This document shows, piece after piece, positions 35,688-44,581 of a stretch of 64,000 nucleotides of DNA; the stretch's first letter is position 1, and each line of letters starts with the position of its first letter. The translations under genes were made by a program, and so were the position numbers. Below the pieces are notes generated by a model that was given only the letters and a program-made list of their open reading frames with translations, was not told the origin of the DNA and did no database searches. The stretch is from Arthrobacter sp. N199823. GTDB lineage: Bacteria; Actinomycetota; Actinomycetes; Actinomycetales; Micrococcaceae. Location: NCBI RefSeq assembly GCF_002929705.1, contig NZ_PJIN01000001.1:62001-126000 (forward strand), given 5' to 3'.

Positions 35688-36780
35688 CAATCCGCAGTTG
35701 GTTAAGGAAGCCATGCGGCGCACGGAGGACTTTGTGCCCACCAACGCCTTAACCTCAGTGGTGGAAATGGCGCCAGGTACGCTGCGCATTCTGGCCAGGG
35801 CGAGGTTCGCACTTCCGCCGGTGTTGGCATCCGCCACGGGGGAGAAGCACCGCTCCGTCCGGACTATGGTCGGCAAGTTTTTCACCCCCGCCAAGGTGAT
35901 AGGCATAACTGAGCACGTCCGTGCACTGAGCGTCGAGCGGCTGAAGATGACAGCTGCGGCGCTTGACAGCGGCTCCGCGAGCCGCGGTGTCCCGGGCAGT
36001 CGCGTCGTTGTGGATCTGGCTGAATCGATCGCCATGCACATCCCGCCTGTCATCATGGCAGAGCTGACCGGCCTGCCGCTGCCCGAGCTGTCCCTGCTGA
36101 AACGCTGGAGCCGGGATTCTCTGGAGCTATTCTGGGGTTGGCCAGACCCAGAGAGGCAACTTCAGCTGGCGCACAGCGCCGCGGAATTCTATGGCTGGCT
36201 TCGCGGAGAAGCAGAAGCCGCGCGGGGGACGGATTCCCTCTTCGGCGTGCTGCACGCTGCTGGCCTGAGCCAGGCCGAGGTTTGTTCCTTGGGGTATTTC
36301 TTGGTGATTGCCGGCCAAGAAACCACCTCATTGCTGATCAGCACGGCACTGTATCGAGGGATCGAAAAAGCGCAGAGTCCTGGTGCCCCGGCGTGGGCTG
36401 ACTTGGCGGAACCCGTTGCGGCCGCCGCACACGTCCGTAAGGTTCTGGCAACCGAATCTTCCGTGCATACGTGGCGGCGGGCCGTTGCCCAGAACACGAC
36501 GCTCGGCGGCATTGACCTGCCAGCCGGTGCCGAGATTTTGCTTGAGCTCAGCGGCCATCACCCCGCTGATGCGGCCTCGAGTGCCTATTCGCTAGCCTTC
36601 GGGCATGGTCTGCACCGCTGCCTGGGTGCCAAATTGGCCGAGATGGAGGCGACGCTGGTGGTGGAGGAAACCGCGCGTGCCCTGCCGGGGCTGGAACTGA
36701 CGGGCCCGGAACCTGCATGGCTTCGGTTGCTGTCCTTTCAAGCGCCGCTCACCGTGAACGTCTCCGGACGGATCATATGA
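35668..36780 (+). CDS. Cytochrome P450 in the biotin operon, ExxR motif degenerate
   Basis: Start is TTG 35668 with AAGGAG seven bases upstream, inside the end of bioF; 370 residues, slightly short. The I-helix reads AGQETTS, the heme-ligand loop FGHGLHRCLGAKLAEME is complete, and GEKHRSVRTMVGKFF is the usual helix C block. The K-helix ExxR, normally invariant, is replaced (HVRKVLATESSVHTWRR). By position it could play the BioI role, cutting a fatty acyl chain to a pimeloyl precursor. It overlaps bioD as ATGA. Function is inferred. Confidence 0.8.
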   Translation: MTLTSISNPQLVKEAMRRTEDFVPTNALTSVVEMAPGTLRILARARFALPPVLASATGEKHRSVRTMVGKFFTPAKVIGITEHVRALSVERLKMTAAALDSGSASRGVPGSRVVVDLAESIAMHIPPVIMAELTGLPLPELSLLKRWSRDSLELFWGWPDPERQLQLAHSAAEFYGWLRGEAEAARGTDSLFGVLHAAGLSQAEVCSLGYFLVIAGQETTSLLISTALYRGIEKAQSPGAPAWADLAEPVAAAAHVRKVLATESSVHTWRRAVAQNTTLGGIDLPAGAEILLELSGHHPADAASSAYSLAFGHGLHRCLGAKLAEMEATLVVEETARALPGLELTGPEPAWLRLLSFQAPLTVNVSGRII

Positions 36781-37481
36781 ATCAGCCCACCATCATTTTC
36801 GTCACCGGAACAGACACAGGCGTTGGAAAAACTGTCACGACGGCGGCCCTAGCCGCATCCTTTGCGGCGGCCGGTGCCACCGTGGCCGTCTACAAACCCA
36901 CCCAAACAGGCATCTCTGGCGAGGAAGCCGGCGACATGGACGAGGTGCGCCGCCTCAGCGGCATCAGGAGCGTGACCGAGGGTATCCGGCTGGCGGCGCC
37001 CATGGCCCCGGTTGCCGCAGCGGAACTAGAGAACCGGAAACTGCCGTCTCTGACCCAGCACGCGAACAACATCAGCGAGTTACTGGGGTCCCACGGCGTT
37101 GTCCTCGTTGAGGGTGCCGGTGGGCTGCTGGTGGAAATGGACGAACGGGGTCACACACTCGCCGATCTGGCGGGAAGCGTGAAGGAACTGGCCCGGGTCC
37201 TCATTGTTGTGGTCTGCCGGAGCGGTTTGGGGACCTTGAATCACACTCAATTGACGCTTGAAGCCCTGGTTCACCGCGGACTTCCTGCGGCCGGATTGGT
37301 CATTGGCTCATGGCCGGAATCGCCCACAGACCTTGAGCGTGGAAACCTCCGCTACCTCAACACCCTCCGCGTGCCATGGCTGGGCTCCCTGCCAGCCGGT
37401 GCGTCCTGGTTGGCGCCGGACACATTCCGGGAGCGCATGCCCCACTATCTGCATCTGCCCCGGACATGGTTGGAAACGTAG
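36777..37481 (+). CDS. bioD: Dethiobiotin synthetase
   Basis: An ATP-dependent ring closure of DAPA with CO2. The P-loop is GTDTGVGKT near residue 10, and VEGAGGLLVEM supplies the Mg/DAPA site. 234 residues, the normal length. Start is ATG 36777 overlapping the P450 stop (ATGA). It is the last gene of the bioB-A-F-P450-D operon; bioC, bioH and birA are not in the window. Confidence 0.93.
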   Translation: MNQPTIIFVTGTDTGVGKTVTTAALAASFAAAGATVAVYKPTQTGISGEEAGDMDEVRRLSGIRSVTEGIRLAAPMAPVAAAELENRKLPSLTQHANNISELLGSHGVVLVEGAGGLLVEMDERGHTLADLAGSVKELARVLIVVVCRSGLGTLNHTQLTLEALVHRGLPAAGLVIGSWPESPTDLERGNLRYLNTLRVPWLGSLPAGASWLAPDTFRERMPHYLHLPRTWLET

Positions 37482-37520
37482 GGCGGGCGCGCTAGGGTCT
37501 CAGCGAGGTACCCAGCCAAC

Positions 37521-37541
37521 GGCGCTTCCGGCCGAAGCGCC
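37521..37541 (+). terminator. Hairpin after bioD
   Basis: Eight-base arms GGCGCTTC and GAAGCGCC with a five-base loop, about 40 bases after bioD. A T-run is lacking. Confidence 0.5.
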
Positions 37542-37639
37542 TCTGTGTCAGCTACCTTTGCCGCGGTCCACCAGAGCAAGAGCGCCATGACCGCGTATCT
37601 CAATAGCAATTTCTCCGGCGTCGAGGTTTGCAATCTGAC

Positions 37640-38449
37640 TTAGAGCCGAGCCAGGCGGGCGCGGGCAAAACTGTAGATTCCGTAGGCAATGAGCCCCACG
37701 CCGATCATGATCAAGATGGCCTCCCCGAACGGCAGTGCGGCGAGGGCCTTCAAGGCTCCATCCAAACCGGTGGCATCCTTGGGGTCCACCTGCACGGCGG
37801 CGACGACGAACAGCACGCCCAACGTCACGATGGCGATGCCCTTGGCAATGTATCCGGTCATCCCCAGCGCATCCACGGCCCTTCTGGCCTGACCGGACGG
37901 CAGCACAATGTCTTCATGGAACTTCTTCCGGGCGCCCTTATAGATGAAGTACCCGCCAATGCCTGCCGTGACCACACCCACCGCAATGAGCAGCGTCTGC
38001 CCACCCGGAAGGGAAAGAATGGTCCCGCTGGCTTGTTGCGAACTCTCAGAAGAATCTGAGGGGTGGCGCAAAGCCAGCGAGAGCGCCGTCGACGCCAGAG
38101 CACCATAAGCAACACCCTTGCCGAGCGAAATGACGCTGCGAACCCAACGCTTCTTGGACGAGGAACCTATTCCCAGCGCGGCCTGAGCCAAAAGCCACAG
38201 GGCCAGGGCCGTCAGACCCACCACGGTGACCCACAACAGGATCATGCCTCCGGGCAACTTCACCATCTGCGCGAAGGCCCCGGACTGGTCCGATTCCCCG
38301 CCCTGATGGTTCGCCACCCGGATGGCGAGGTAGCCCATGAGCAAATGCATCAGGCCACTGGCCGCGAAGCCGATCCTTGCCATGATGGTCAGTGCCCGGC
38401 TGTTTCCGGCTTTGCTGACAGCCTGATGAGCCTCGTTAGCGGCATTCAT
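37640..38449 (-). CDS. DUF1206 membrane protein
   Basis: 269 residues with six hydrophobic helices arranged as three similar two-helix repeats. Each begins with an ARIGFAASGLMHLLMGYLA-like helix (GKGVAYGALASTAL and GYIAKGIAIVTLGVL are the later ones). This is the DUF1206 pattern. The function is unknown. Its start overlaps the stop of the PAP2 gene by four bases, implying co-translation with a lipid-phosphate phosphatase. Confidence 0.85.
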   Translation of the reverse strand: MNAANEAHQAVSKAGNSRALTIMARIGFAASGLMHLLMGYLAIRVANHQGGESDQSGAFAQMVKLPGGMILLWVTVVGLTALALWLLAQAALGIGSSSKKRWVRSVISLGKGVAYGALASTALSLALRHPSDSSESSQQASGTILSLPGGQTLLIAVGVVTAGIGGYFIYKGARKKFHEDIVLPSGQARRAVDALGMTGYIAKGIAIVTLGVLFVVAAVQVDPKDATGLDGALKALAALPFGEAILIMIGVGLIAYGIYSFARARLARL

Positions 38450-39189
38450 GTTCCATCCACCTGAGCTTGGGACTTCTTGCCGTGGACGTGTTCCCCGTGG
38501 ACGCGAACCGTCCGGTGTGTATCGATAACCATAATGACTCCTAGGATGACAAGGGAGAGTGCAATGGATGCCGCCGTGTCAGTGATCCAGTGATAGCCCA
38601 GGTACAGCCGGCTGGCCACCTGCGCCAGAATCACGACGGCGGCAATGCTGAACAACAGCACCGTCAGGGACTTGTTCTGGCGCCGGCTCGCAATCAGAAA
38701 AGCAAGAATGAGCAGGAAATCTGCTGTGCCGAGGACATGGCCGGACGGGAATGAGTAGGAGCTGTCGGCTCCCATGAGCATGAGATCCGCAGGCGGCCGT
38801 GGATGCTGGACCAATGGCGCGATGACCTTGGCCAGGACCACGCCGGTGATCATCCCGCCAGCCAGCAAGATGGGCCGCCAGGCGTGTTTGGCCAGCAGCG
38901 TCCAGGCCACAAGGACCACCAGGACGATGATGGGCAATGCTGTAGGGCCGAACGCCACGGCCAACACGCTCATGATGGCCGTGAGCCCCTCGCTTCGCAG
39001 CGAGAGGAACCAGTCGGCCACCGGCTGATCGAGGCGCTGCAACCCACTCTGGGTCATAACGCTGACAACGAGCACCCCGAAAAGTACCAGCCCCACCACC
39101 ATCAGCACTACCGAGCTGCGGTAGAGGCGCCGCCGCGTGGAAGCAGCAACAAACCGCTCCTCCACAATGAACTTTTGCTGCCAACTCAT
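38446..39189 (-). CDS. PAP2-type membrane phosphatase
   Basis: 247 residues, about six helices. The three PAP2 motifs are present: KVIAPLVQHPRPP, SFPSGH (near residue 148) and SRLYLGYHWITDT, giving the catalytic His pair and Asp. Family members remove phosphate from phosphatidic acid, undecaprenyl pyrophosphate or related lipids on the outer face of the membrane. It sits between DUF1206 and a diacylglycerol-kinase-like gene. A basic tail follows the last helix (VDTHRTVRVHGEHVHGKK). Confidence 0.9.
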   Translation of the reverse strand: MSWQQKFIVEERFVAASTRRRLYRSSVVLMVVGLVLFGVLVVSVMTQSGLQRLDQPVADWFLSLRSEGLTAIMSVLAVAFGPTALPIIVLVVLVAWTLLAKHAWRPILLAGGMITGVVLAKVIAPLVQHPRPPADLMLMGADSSYSFPSGHVLGTADFLLILAFLIASRRQNKSLTVLLFSIAAVVILAQVASRLYLGYHWITDTAASIALSLVILGVIMVIDTHRTVRVHGEHVHGKKSQAQVDGT

Positions 39190-39229
39190 AGGATCGATCC
39201 CTCCTGTGGGTTTACTTGTTCGACTTGGC

Positions 39230-40162
39230 TTACTTGGCCGCGGCGATCATTCTGATGGTCAGCGCCAGTGGCTCCACGCTGACCTTGAGGTGGCTCACCT
39301 CGCCGAGGTGATCGCCGTCGACCTGGAATTCCTGCGGACTATCCAAGTCAATAACAGCGGATTTTCCCGAGTAGCTCTCCACCGACTTGTTCCGCTTGTT
39401 GCTCTTGCCAAAGACGCCCGCCACGACGCTCAACCAGCCGAAGCGGCCGCGCGGGGCAAGGACCAGCAGGTCCAGGATGCCGTCGGTGTACAGGGCGTCG
39501 GGGAAGATTTGGACATCGCCCATCAGCTTCCCGCAATTGCCCACCATTACGCTACGTACTTTTCGGTGGACGGGGTGGTTCCCCTCGATGGTGATGGTGG
39601 CACCTACGGGTTTGCCTGGGAGCTTGCGGATGCCGGCTTCAACGTAGGCCAACCAGCCCACCCGGTCCTTGAGATCATCGTTGGTATCACCCATGATGGC
39701 AGCGTCATAGCCCACCCCTGCGGCGACCAGGAAGAGCTGTTCCTGTTTTCCATGGTCAAGAACGGCCTTGACCACGTCGATCTTCGTTTCGGAACCGGAC
39801 AAAACACTTTGGGCCGCGTTGAGCGGATCGGTGACGTCCAGCCCCAAGTTGCGGGCCAGCAAATTACCAGTGCCCAGCGGCATCAAACCCATGGCGGTGT
39901 CAGTGCCGATCAGGACGGAGGCCACCGTGCGGACGGTGCCGTCGCCGCCTGCTGCAATAACGACGTCGACCCCCGCCTCAAGCGCCTGCCTCGCCTGACC
40001 AACGCCCGGGTCTTCCTCCGTGGTTTCCAGCCACAGGGGCTCGGCCCAGCCCGCGTCAGCGCACAGCTGGAAGAAGTTCGTTTTGAACTCTTCATCCGGA
40101 GCCTTGACCGGGTTGATGACAACGGCGGCGCGCTTGTCCTGCGCAGAGTTATTCTCGGTCAT
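39230..40162 (-). CDS. Diacylglycerol kinase / lipid kinase family protein (DgkB/YegS-like)
   Basis: Start is ATG 40162 with GGGGACG upstream; a GTG four codons earlier is also possible. The nucleotide-binding motif is AAGGDGTVRTVAS near residue 75, and LPLGTGNLLARNLGL follows, both diagnostic. 310 residues. It phosphorylates diacylglycerol or a related lipid in the cytoplasm. Its neighbours are a PAP2 phosphatase and an App1-like phosphatase, so the region handles the phosphatidate/diacylglycerol balance. Confidence 0.9.
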   Translation of the reverse strand: MTENNSAQDKRAAVVINPVKAPDEEFKTNFFQLCADAGWAEPLWLETTEEDPGVGQARQALEAGVDVVIAAGGDGTVRTVASVLIGTDTAMGLMPLGTGNLLARNLGLDVTDPLNAAQSVLSGSETKIDVVKAVLDHGKQEQLFLVAAGVGYDAAIMGDTNDDLKDRVGWLAYVEAGIRKLPGKPVGATITIEGNHPVHRKVRSVMVGNCGKLMGDVQIFPDALYTDGILDLLVLAPRGRFGWLSVVAGVFGKSNKRNKSVESYSGKSAVIDLDSPQEFQVDGDHLGEVSHLKVSVEPLALTIRMIAAAK

Positions 40163-40235
40163 TTTCGTCCCCACTTAGCTGAGTGAATCTAGAACTGAAC
40201 AGAATAGTAGCCTGTGGTTTGGCGGACAGCAGCTT

Positions 40236-41330
40236 CTAGAGCAGTCCTAGCTCTGTGAGTTGCTCCGCAATTCCGGCCCCATCCGGCGCCGAAACCCACG
40301 GAACGTCACCGTGTTCGAACGCGGCGGTGTCCTCATGAGTGTGGCCACCAGCTAGCAGCGCCTCACTGGGGGACAGTTGGCGGATGGCAATGGCCGCCGT
40401 TTGCTGCGGATGAGTCCGGGCAAACTCGGCGTAGATGGCGGGATCGTGCTGGCCGTCGTCGCCGATCAGGAGCCACTTGACGTCGGGGAATTCCTTGGCA
40501 AGGCGCGCCAAATTGCCGAGTTTGTGTTGTGGCCCGCTGCGGAACCAGTGCTGGCGTGTGGGGCCCCAATCGGTGAGCAGCAGCACGCCGTCGGGGTACA
40601 AGTTCCGGGCTAGAAAGCGGGCCAGCGCCGGAGCCACGTTCCAGGCGCCGGTGGATAAATACAGGATGGGAGCGCCGGGGTTCTGCGCCATGACCCGATC
40701 CAGCATGACGGCCATGCCCGGAGTGGGTGTCCGCGCGCGCTCACTGAGAACCAGCGTGTTCCAGAGCGCCAAGAGCGGCCGGGGCAAGGCGGTGACCATG
40801 ACAGTGTCGTCAATATCGGAGACGATGCCGAAGCGGGCGTCCGGATCGACGATCTGAATACGAGCCTGCGCGGGTGCTGCACCGTCGCTTCGCAGCGTGA
40901 TGGTGTGCCATCCCGGCGTCAAGGAGCAGTCCAGGACCACATCCACCAGCCCACCGGCATCGGCCTGCACTAGGTGAGTGACGCCGTCGAGTTCTACCTC
41001 AACGGTGCTGCTGCGAACAGGCACGCTCATGAAGGCCCGCCAGCCGCGCACCGTGCCTGCGGTGCTGTCCCCGGAGGTGCGCATCAGCACCACCCGAGCA
41101 AGAACGCGCACCCAACTGGTGCTGCCGTAGCCGGGGTAAGCCATCACGGTGGGGACCGCGCCGGTTGAAGTGGCGATGCGTCCGCGAATGGTGTGGAGGG
41201 CATCGGCCACGCGCATGACGTGTCCGAGCAGCGCCCGTGCCCGGGGTCGTGTTGTGGCTGGGGTGCTAGAGGCGCTCGATTGCTGCTTGGCGGTGGTGCC
41301 GGACGGTGGCTTGCGCGAAGACGAGGACAT
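40236..41330 (-). CDS. App1-like (DUF2183) phosphatase domain protein
   Basis: 364 residues. The HAD-like catalytic motif is DIDDTVMVT near residue 170, then STGAWNVAPAL and LIGDDGQHDP, which match the App1 phosphatidate phosphatase catalytic domain known from yeast and bacteria. The N-terminal 160 residues form a beta-rich domain. There is no signal peptide. Low-complexity Ser/Thr residues open the protein. With the adjacent kinase and PAP2 protein it suggests a lipid-phosphate pathway. Confidence 0.85.
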   Translation of the reverse strand: MSSSSRKPPSGTTAKQQSSASSTPATTRPRARALLGHVMRVADALHTIRGRIATSTGAVPTVMAYPGYGSTSWVRVLARVVLMRTSGDSTAGTVRGWRAFMSVPVRSSTVEVELDGVTHLVQADAGGLVDVVLDCSLTPGWHTITLRSDGAAPAQARIQIVDPDARFGIVSDIDDTVMVTALPRPLLALWNTLVLSERARTPTPGMAVMLDRVMAQNPGAPILYLSTGAWNVAPALARFLARNLYPDGVLLLTDWGPTRQHWFRSGPQHKLGNLARLAKEFPDVKWLLIGDDGQHDPAIYAEFARTHPQQTAAIAIRQLSPSEALLAGGHTHEDTAAFEHGDVPWVSAPDGAGIAEQLTELGLL

Positions 41331-41487
41331 GCTTTACTGTCCCACAAATGCGGCGCGTGACGCGAGTACAGCTAGGGAACTGCTGGCGTTCGGCGGCATC
41401 GGCTGACATGCTCCTAAGTAGCATGTGCGAGAGTCGGGCCGCAGGCCTGCCGCGATGCAGTCAAGGCTGCGAAATGAAGGAGTTCCC

Positions 41488-41874
41488 ATGGAAATGCGGT
41501 TGGAATTGGTCCCGCTACCCACCACTGATGTTGATCGAAGCAAAGCCTTCTACCTCGACCAAGTGGGATTCACCCTCGATCACGACGTGGAGCCGGGCAA
41601 CGGTATGCGGGTTGTTCAGATGACTCCGCCCGGGTCAGCATGTTCGATAGTTGTTGGGGTGGGCATCAGCGATCCAACCGCTGCACCCGTGCACGGACTT
41701 CACCTGGTGGTGGATGACCTTGAGACCGTCCAGCAGACACTGCGAGGCAAGGGGATCGGCGTCTCCGATATCAGCGATATGGGTGGCGGCGTTAGGTATG
41801 CGTACTTCAGTGATCCTGACGGCAATTCCTGGGCCTTGCAGCAGATTTCCGGCTCGCCACGTTTGCCGCAGTAG
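41488..41874 (+). CDS. VOC family (glyoxalase/dioxygenase superfamily) protein
   Basis: Start is ATG 41488 with AAGGAG five bases upstream. 128 residues with one VOC domain: LELVPLPTTDVDRSKAFYLD opens it and YAYFSDPDGNSWALQQI closes it. Family members are often resistance or detoxification enzymes, or have no known role. It stands alone, next to a VOC relic on the other strand. Confidence 0.88.
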   Translation: MEMRLELVPLPTTDVDRSKAFYLDQVGFTLDHDVEPGNGMRVVQMTPPGSACSIVVGVGISDPTAAPVHGLHLVVDDLETVQQTLRGKGIGVSDISDMGGGVRYAYFSDPDGNSWALQQISGSPRLPQ

Positions 41875-41886
41875 CAGGGGCGGCCT

Positions 41887-41955
41887 TCAGTTCGGCGGCG
41901 ATGCAGAGGTTACTTGCCAGAGCTGCCCATCCGGATCGGCAACAGCGCCAACACA
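41887..41955 (-). pseudogene. Remnant C-terminus of a VOC domain
   Basis: On the minus strand the last 20 or so codons read GAVADPDGQLWQVTSASPPN and a stop, the usual end of a VOC domain. The frame is blocked by a stop just upstream and no start exists. The rest of 41875-42017 shows nothing else. Confidence 0.4.
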
Positions 41956-42017
41956 ACCCCAACGCTATTGTCCAGATGCCGTCATTAGGGTAGCTCCGGC
42001 CTGGCCTCGCTGGTACC

Positions 42018-42506
42018 TCAGCTCAGGTGCAGATACATCACATGCAGGCCCACAAAACCGTCGTCGGGATGATTGAAAGCATCCGGAACTGTGCCGATGA
42101 TGCGGAATCCGAGGGATTGCCACAGGTGGACCGCCGGGTGATTGCTTTCGACGACGGCGTTGAACTGGATGCCGCGGTAACCTTCGCTACGCGCCCAGCT
42201 GATGACATACTTTCCCAGGCGGCGTCCGGTGCCGTGGCCCCGGTGCGCCGGATCGACCAGGAACGATGCGGTGGCAATGTGTTGGCCGCGGCCGGGACGG
42301 TTGGGGCCCATTTTTGCCGAGCCGAGGATGCGCTGCCCGTCGACGGCGACGACCGTTTGCCCTGGTGCCTGTTCCACCCACCAGGGCCTGGCCTCCTCGA
42401 GCGTCTGGTTCTCGGGAAAGGCGTAGGTACGTCCTTCGGCCATCGTAGCGCGGTAGAACTCGAAAATGCCGGGCCAGTCTTCCTCAGTGCTCACGCGGAT
42501 GTCCAT
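42018..42506 (-). CDS. GNAT family N-acetyltransferase (phosphinothricin acetyltransferase-like)
   Basis: Start is ATG 42506. 162 residues. The acetyl-CoA loop is VDPAHRGHGTGRRLGKYVI (near residue 100), followed by FNAVVESNHPAVHLWQSLGF, typical of the PAT/MddA subgroup that acylates amine substrates such as phosphinothricin or methionine sulfoximine. It is a single gene; its substrate is not known. Confidence 0.88.
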   Translation of the reverse strand: MDIRVSTEEDWPGIFEFYRATMAEGRTYAFPENQTLEEARPWWVEQAPGQTVVAVDGQRILGSAKMGPNRPGRGQHIATASFLVDPAHRGHGTGRRLGKYVISWARSEGYRGIQFNAVVESNHPAVHLWQSLGFRIIGTVPDAFNHPDDGFVGLHVMYLHLS

Positions 42507-42627
42507 GAGCTGCAGTCTAACCGGCGTGGCTTTGCGGGTGCTCTTGTCCAAGCCAATAGCTGTTATCGGTAGGCGAGAATGCGGACGGGCTCGCCGCGTT
42601 GGTGGTGGCATAGGCAAGACCTGTGAG

Positions 42628-42655
42628 ATTTGATATGTTGTGAGTCACATCAAAT
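42628..42655 (+). promoter_or_regulatory. Inverted repeat upstream of the alditol oxidase
   Basis: Arms ATTTGATATG and CACATCAAAT match at nine of ten positions. An inner TGTGAGTCACA palindrome is nested between them. It lies about 30 bases before the ATG at 42683, where a repressor would act. The cognate regulator is not nearby. Confidence 0.4.
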
Positions 42656-42682
42656 TGTTTCGTTCGAGCTAGGATCCATGAA

Positions 42683-43969
42683 ATGACCCTGCAGCAGACA
42701 CCCGCCAACGCCCCAGAGGTAAATTGGGCAGGCAACCACCACTACCGGGCCACAGTGATTCATCACCCGGAATCGGAAGCCGAAGTTCAAGCCCTAGTTC
42801 GTGGCGCCAGCTCGGTTCAAGCGCTGGGTTCCAGGCACTCCTTCAATGCCATTGCTGACACCGACGGTATCCAGATCTGCTTGGACAAGATGCTCATTGC
42901 CGTCCGCATTGACCCAGAGGCCATGACAGCCACCGTGGGTGGCGGCAGCAGTTACGGCGCCTTGGCGGTGGAGTTGGCAGCACACGGATTCGGGCTGGCA
43001 AACTTGGCCTCCCTGCCTCACATTTCCGTGGCTGGCGCCATCGCCACGGCCACCCATGGTTCTGGAGATGACAACGCAAACTTGGCGGCCGACGTCGTAG
43101 CTTTACGCTTGGTGGACGGCACAGGTGAGGTCCGCTCCGTGAGCCGCGCGACGACGCCGGACTTTGCCGGATACGTGGTGGGATTGGGTGCGCTGGGCAT
43201 CGTGACCGAGGTGACGCTGAGCATTGTGCCCGCCTACACCGTGGCCCAGCACATCTATCTGGGTCTCGACTGGGATGCTGTGCTGGCAAATTATGACGCC
43301 GTCACCGGGCGGGCGTACTCGGTCAGCCTGTTCACCGACTGGAGCGGTGAAAGCGTTGGCCAGGCCTGGTTCAAGCAGAAAATTGGCGACGGCCGCACCA
43401 GTGACTACCCAGCAGAATTGCTGGGCGGGACCGCGGCAACTGATGGGGTGCACCCGCTGCCGGGAGTCTCGGCCGTGAACTGCACCCAGCAGCTGGGTTT
43501 GGCCGGGCCGTGGCAGGACCGCCTCTCACATTTTCGGATGGAGTTCATGCCGAGTGCCGGTGAGGAGATCCAGACCGAATATCTCATCGATAGGGCCCAT
43601 GCCGTTCCCGCGATCCAGGCCCTGCGCGCCCTCAGTGACGTCATCACCCCGCTGCTGCAGGTGGGCGAGATTCGCTCCGTGGCAGCCGATGACCTCTGGC
43701 TCAGCACCGCTCAGGGCCGTGACAGCGTAGCCTTCCACTTCACTTGGTTCCGCGATCAGGCCGCTGTAGAAGCCGTGGTGAAGGTGGTCGAGGAAGCGCT
43801 GGCTCCCTTTGGTGCCCGCCCGCACTGGGGCAAAGTGTTCGACGCCGATGCCTCCGCTCTGGCGCCGCTCTACCCGCGCTTTGACGACTTCAAGGCGCTG
43901 GTGCATCGGCTTGATCCCGAAGGAAAGTTCCGCAACGAGTTCTTGCAGCGAGCGGTGTTCGGGGAGTAG
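42683..43969 (+). CDS. Alditol (xylitol/sorbitol) oxidase-type flavoprotein
   Basis: 428 residues. An N-terminal PCMH FAD domain with ALGSRHSFN, where the His matches the residue that covalently carries FAD, then VGGGSSYGALA and ATHGSGDDN. A C-terminal ALO domain contains HFTWFRD and the HWGK motif that lines the active site. The order fits actinobacterial alditol oxidase (AldO), which oxidises polyols with oxygen, making hydrogen peroxide. There is no signal peptide. A palindrome upstream suggests local regulation. Confidence 0.85.
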   Translation: MTLQQTPANAPEVNWAGNHHYRATVIHHPESEAEVQALVRGASSVQALGSRHSFNAIADTDGIQICLDKMLIAVRIDPEAMTATVGGGSSYGALAVELAAHGFGLANLASLPHISVAGAIATATHGSGDDNANLAADVVALRLVDGTGEVRSVSRATTPDFAGYVVGLGALGIVTEVTLSIVPAYTVAQHIYLGLDWDAVLANYDAVTGRAYSVSLFTDWSGESVGQAWFKQKIGDGRTSDYPAELLGGTAATDGVHPLPGVSAVNCTQQLGLAGPWQDRLSHFRMEFMPSAGEEIQTEYLIDRAHAVPAIQALRALSDVITPLLQVGEIRSVAADDLWLSTAQGRDSVAFHFTWFRDQAAVEAVVKVVEEALAPFGARPHWGKVFDADASALAPLYPRFDDFKALVHRLDPEGKFRNEFLQRAVFGE

Positions 43970-44010
43970 CTTTTGGCCCCGCGGATTGACCTCTGAAGAG
44001 GGTGGCTGGC

Positions 44011-44421
44011 TTAGCCAACCGCCTTCTTCAGCAAGGCCACGATCTTTTTCTGATCGGCGGCGGTCAACGTCGTCACAGCATATGAGGTGGCCCAGAAGTT
44101 CCCGTCGTCCAGTTGCGCATCTGGCTGGAAACCTATGGTGGCGTACCTGACCTTGAATTTGGCTGCGGACTGGAAGAACACCACAACCTTGCCCTCGGCA
44201 TTCGTGTAAGCGGGCATTCCATACCAAGTTTTTGCGCCCAACGTGGTGTGTTCCTGAACCAGGCCATGCAAAATCTGCGCCAGCTCCTGATCCTTGCCGG
44301 TCATTTCCGCGATGGCAGCCACGCAAGCGGCCTCCAGGTCAGCGCCAACCTTGGCGGCCTTGGCCTCTGCTGCAGCGGCTCGCATCGCAGCCTTTTCCTC
44401 TTTGCTGAATGTGGTGTTCAT
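44011..44421 (-). CDS. DUF1801-type protein (YdhG/Fra-like)
   Basis: 136 residues. An alanine/lysine-rich helical N-terminus (KEEKAAMRAAAAEAKAAKVG) precedes a DUF1801 core with TWYGMPAYTNAEGKVVVFFQSAAKFKVRY. DUF1801 proteins have been linked to iron-chaperone folds, but no function is proven for this one. It ends with LLKKAVG. It is monocistronic. Confidence 0.8.
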   Translation of the reverse strand: MNTTFSKEEKAAMRAAAAEAKAAKVGADLEAACVAAIAEMTGKDQELAQILHGLVQEHTTLGAKTWYGMPAYTNAEGKVVVFFQSAAKFKVRYATIGFQPDAQLDDGNFWATSYAVTTLTAADQKKIVALLKKAVG

Positions 44422-44581
44422 GATGGGTCCTCAATTCTTGCCTAATCCTTGCAAGTCGCGGGTTTGCGCTATGCACCCAACGCTAGGTGACCGCCGTCGT
44501 ACTTACTTCTTGAATCCTGCTCCGATCTCAACAACTCTTACTAACCACGCTCGTTTGCTCCAAGAACTAGCCGCCAGCGCG

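Noticed and set aside
42639-42650. TGTGAGTCACA as a CRP site
   Set aside because: CRP needs six bases between TGTGA and TCACA; here there is one.
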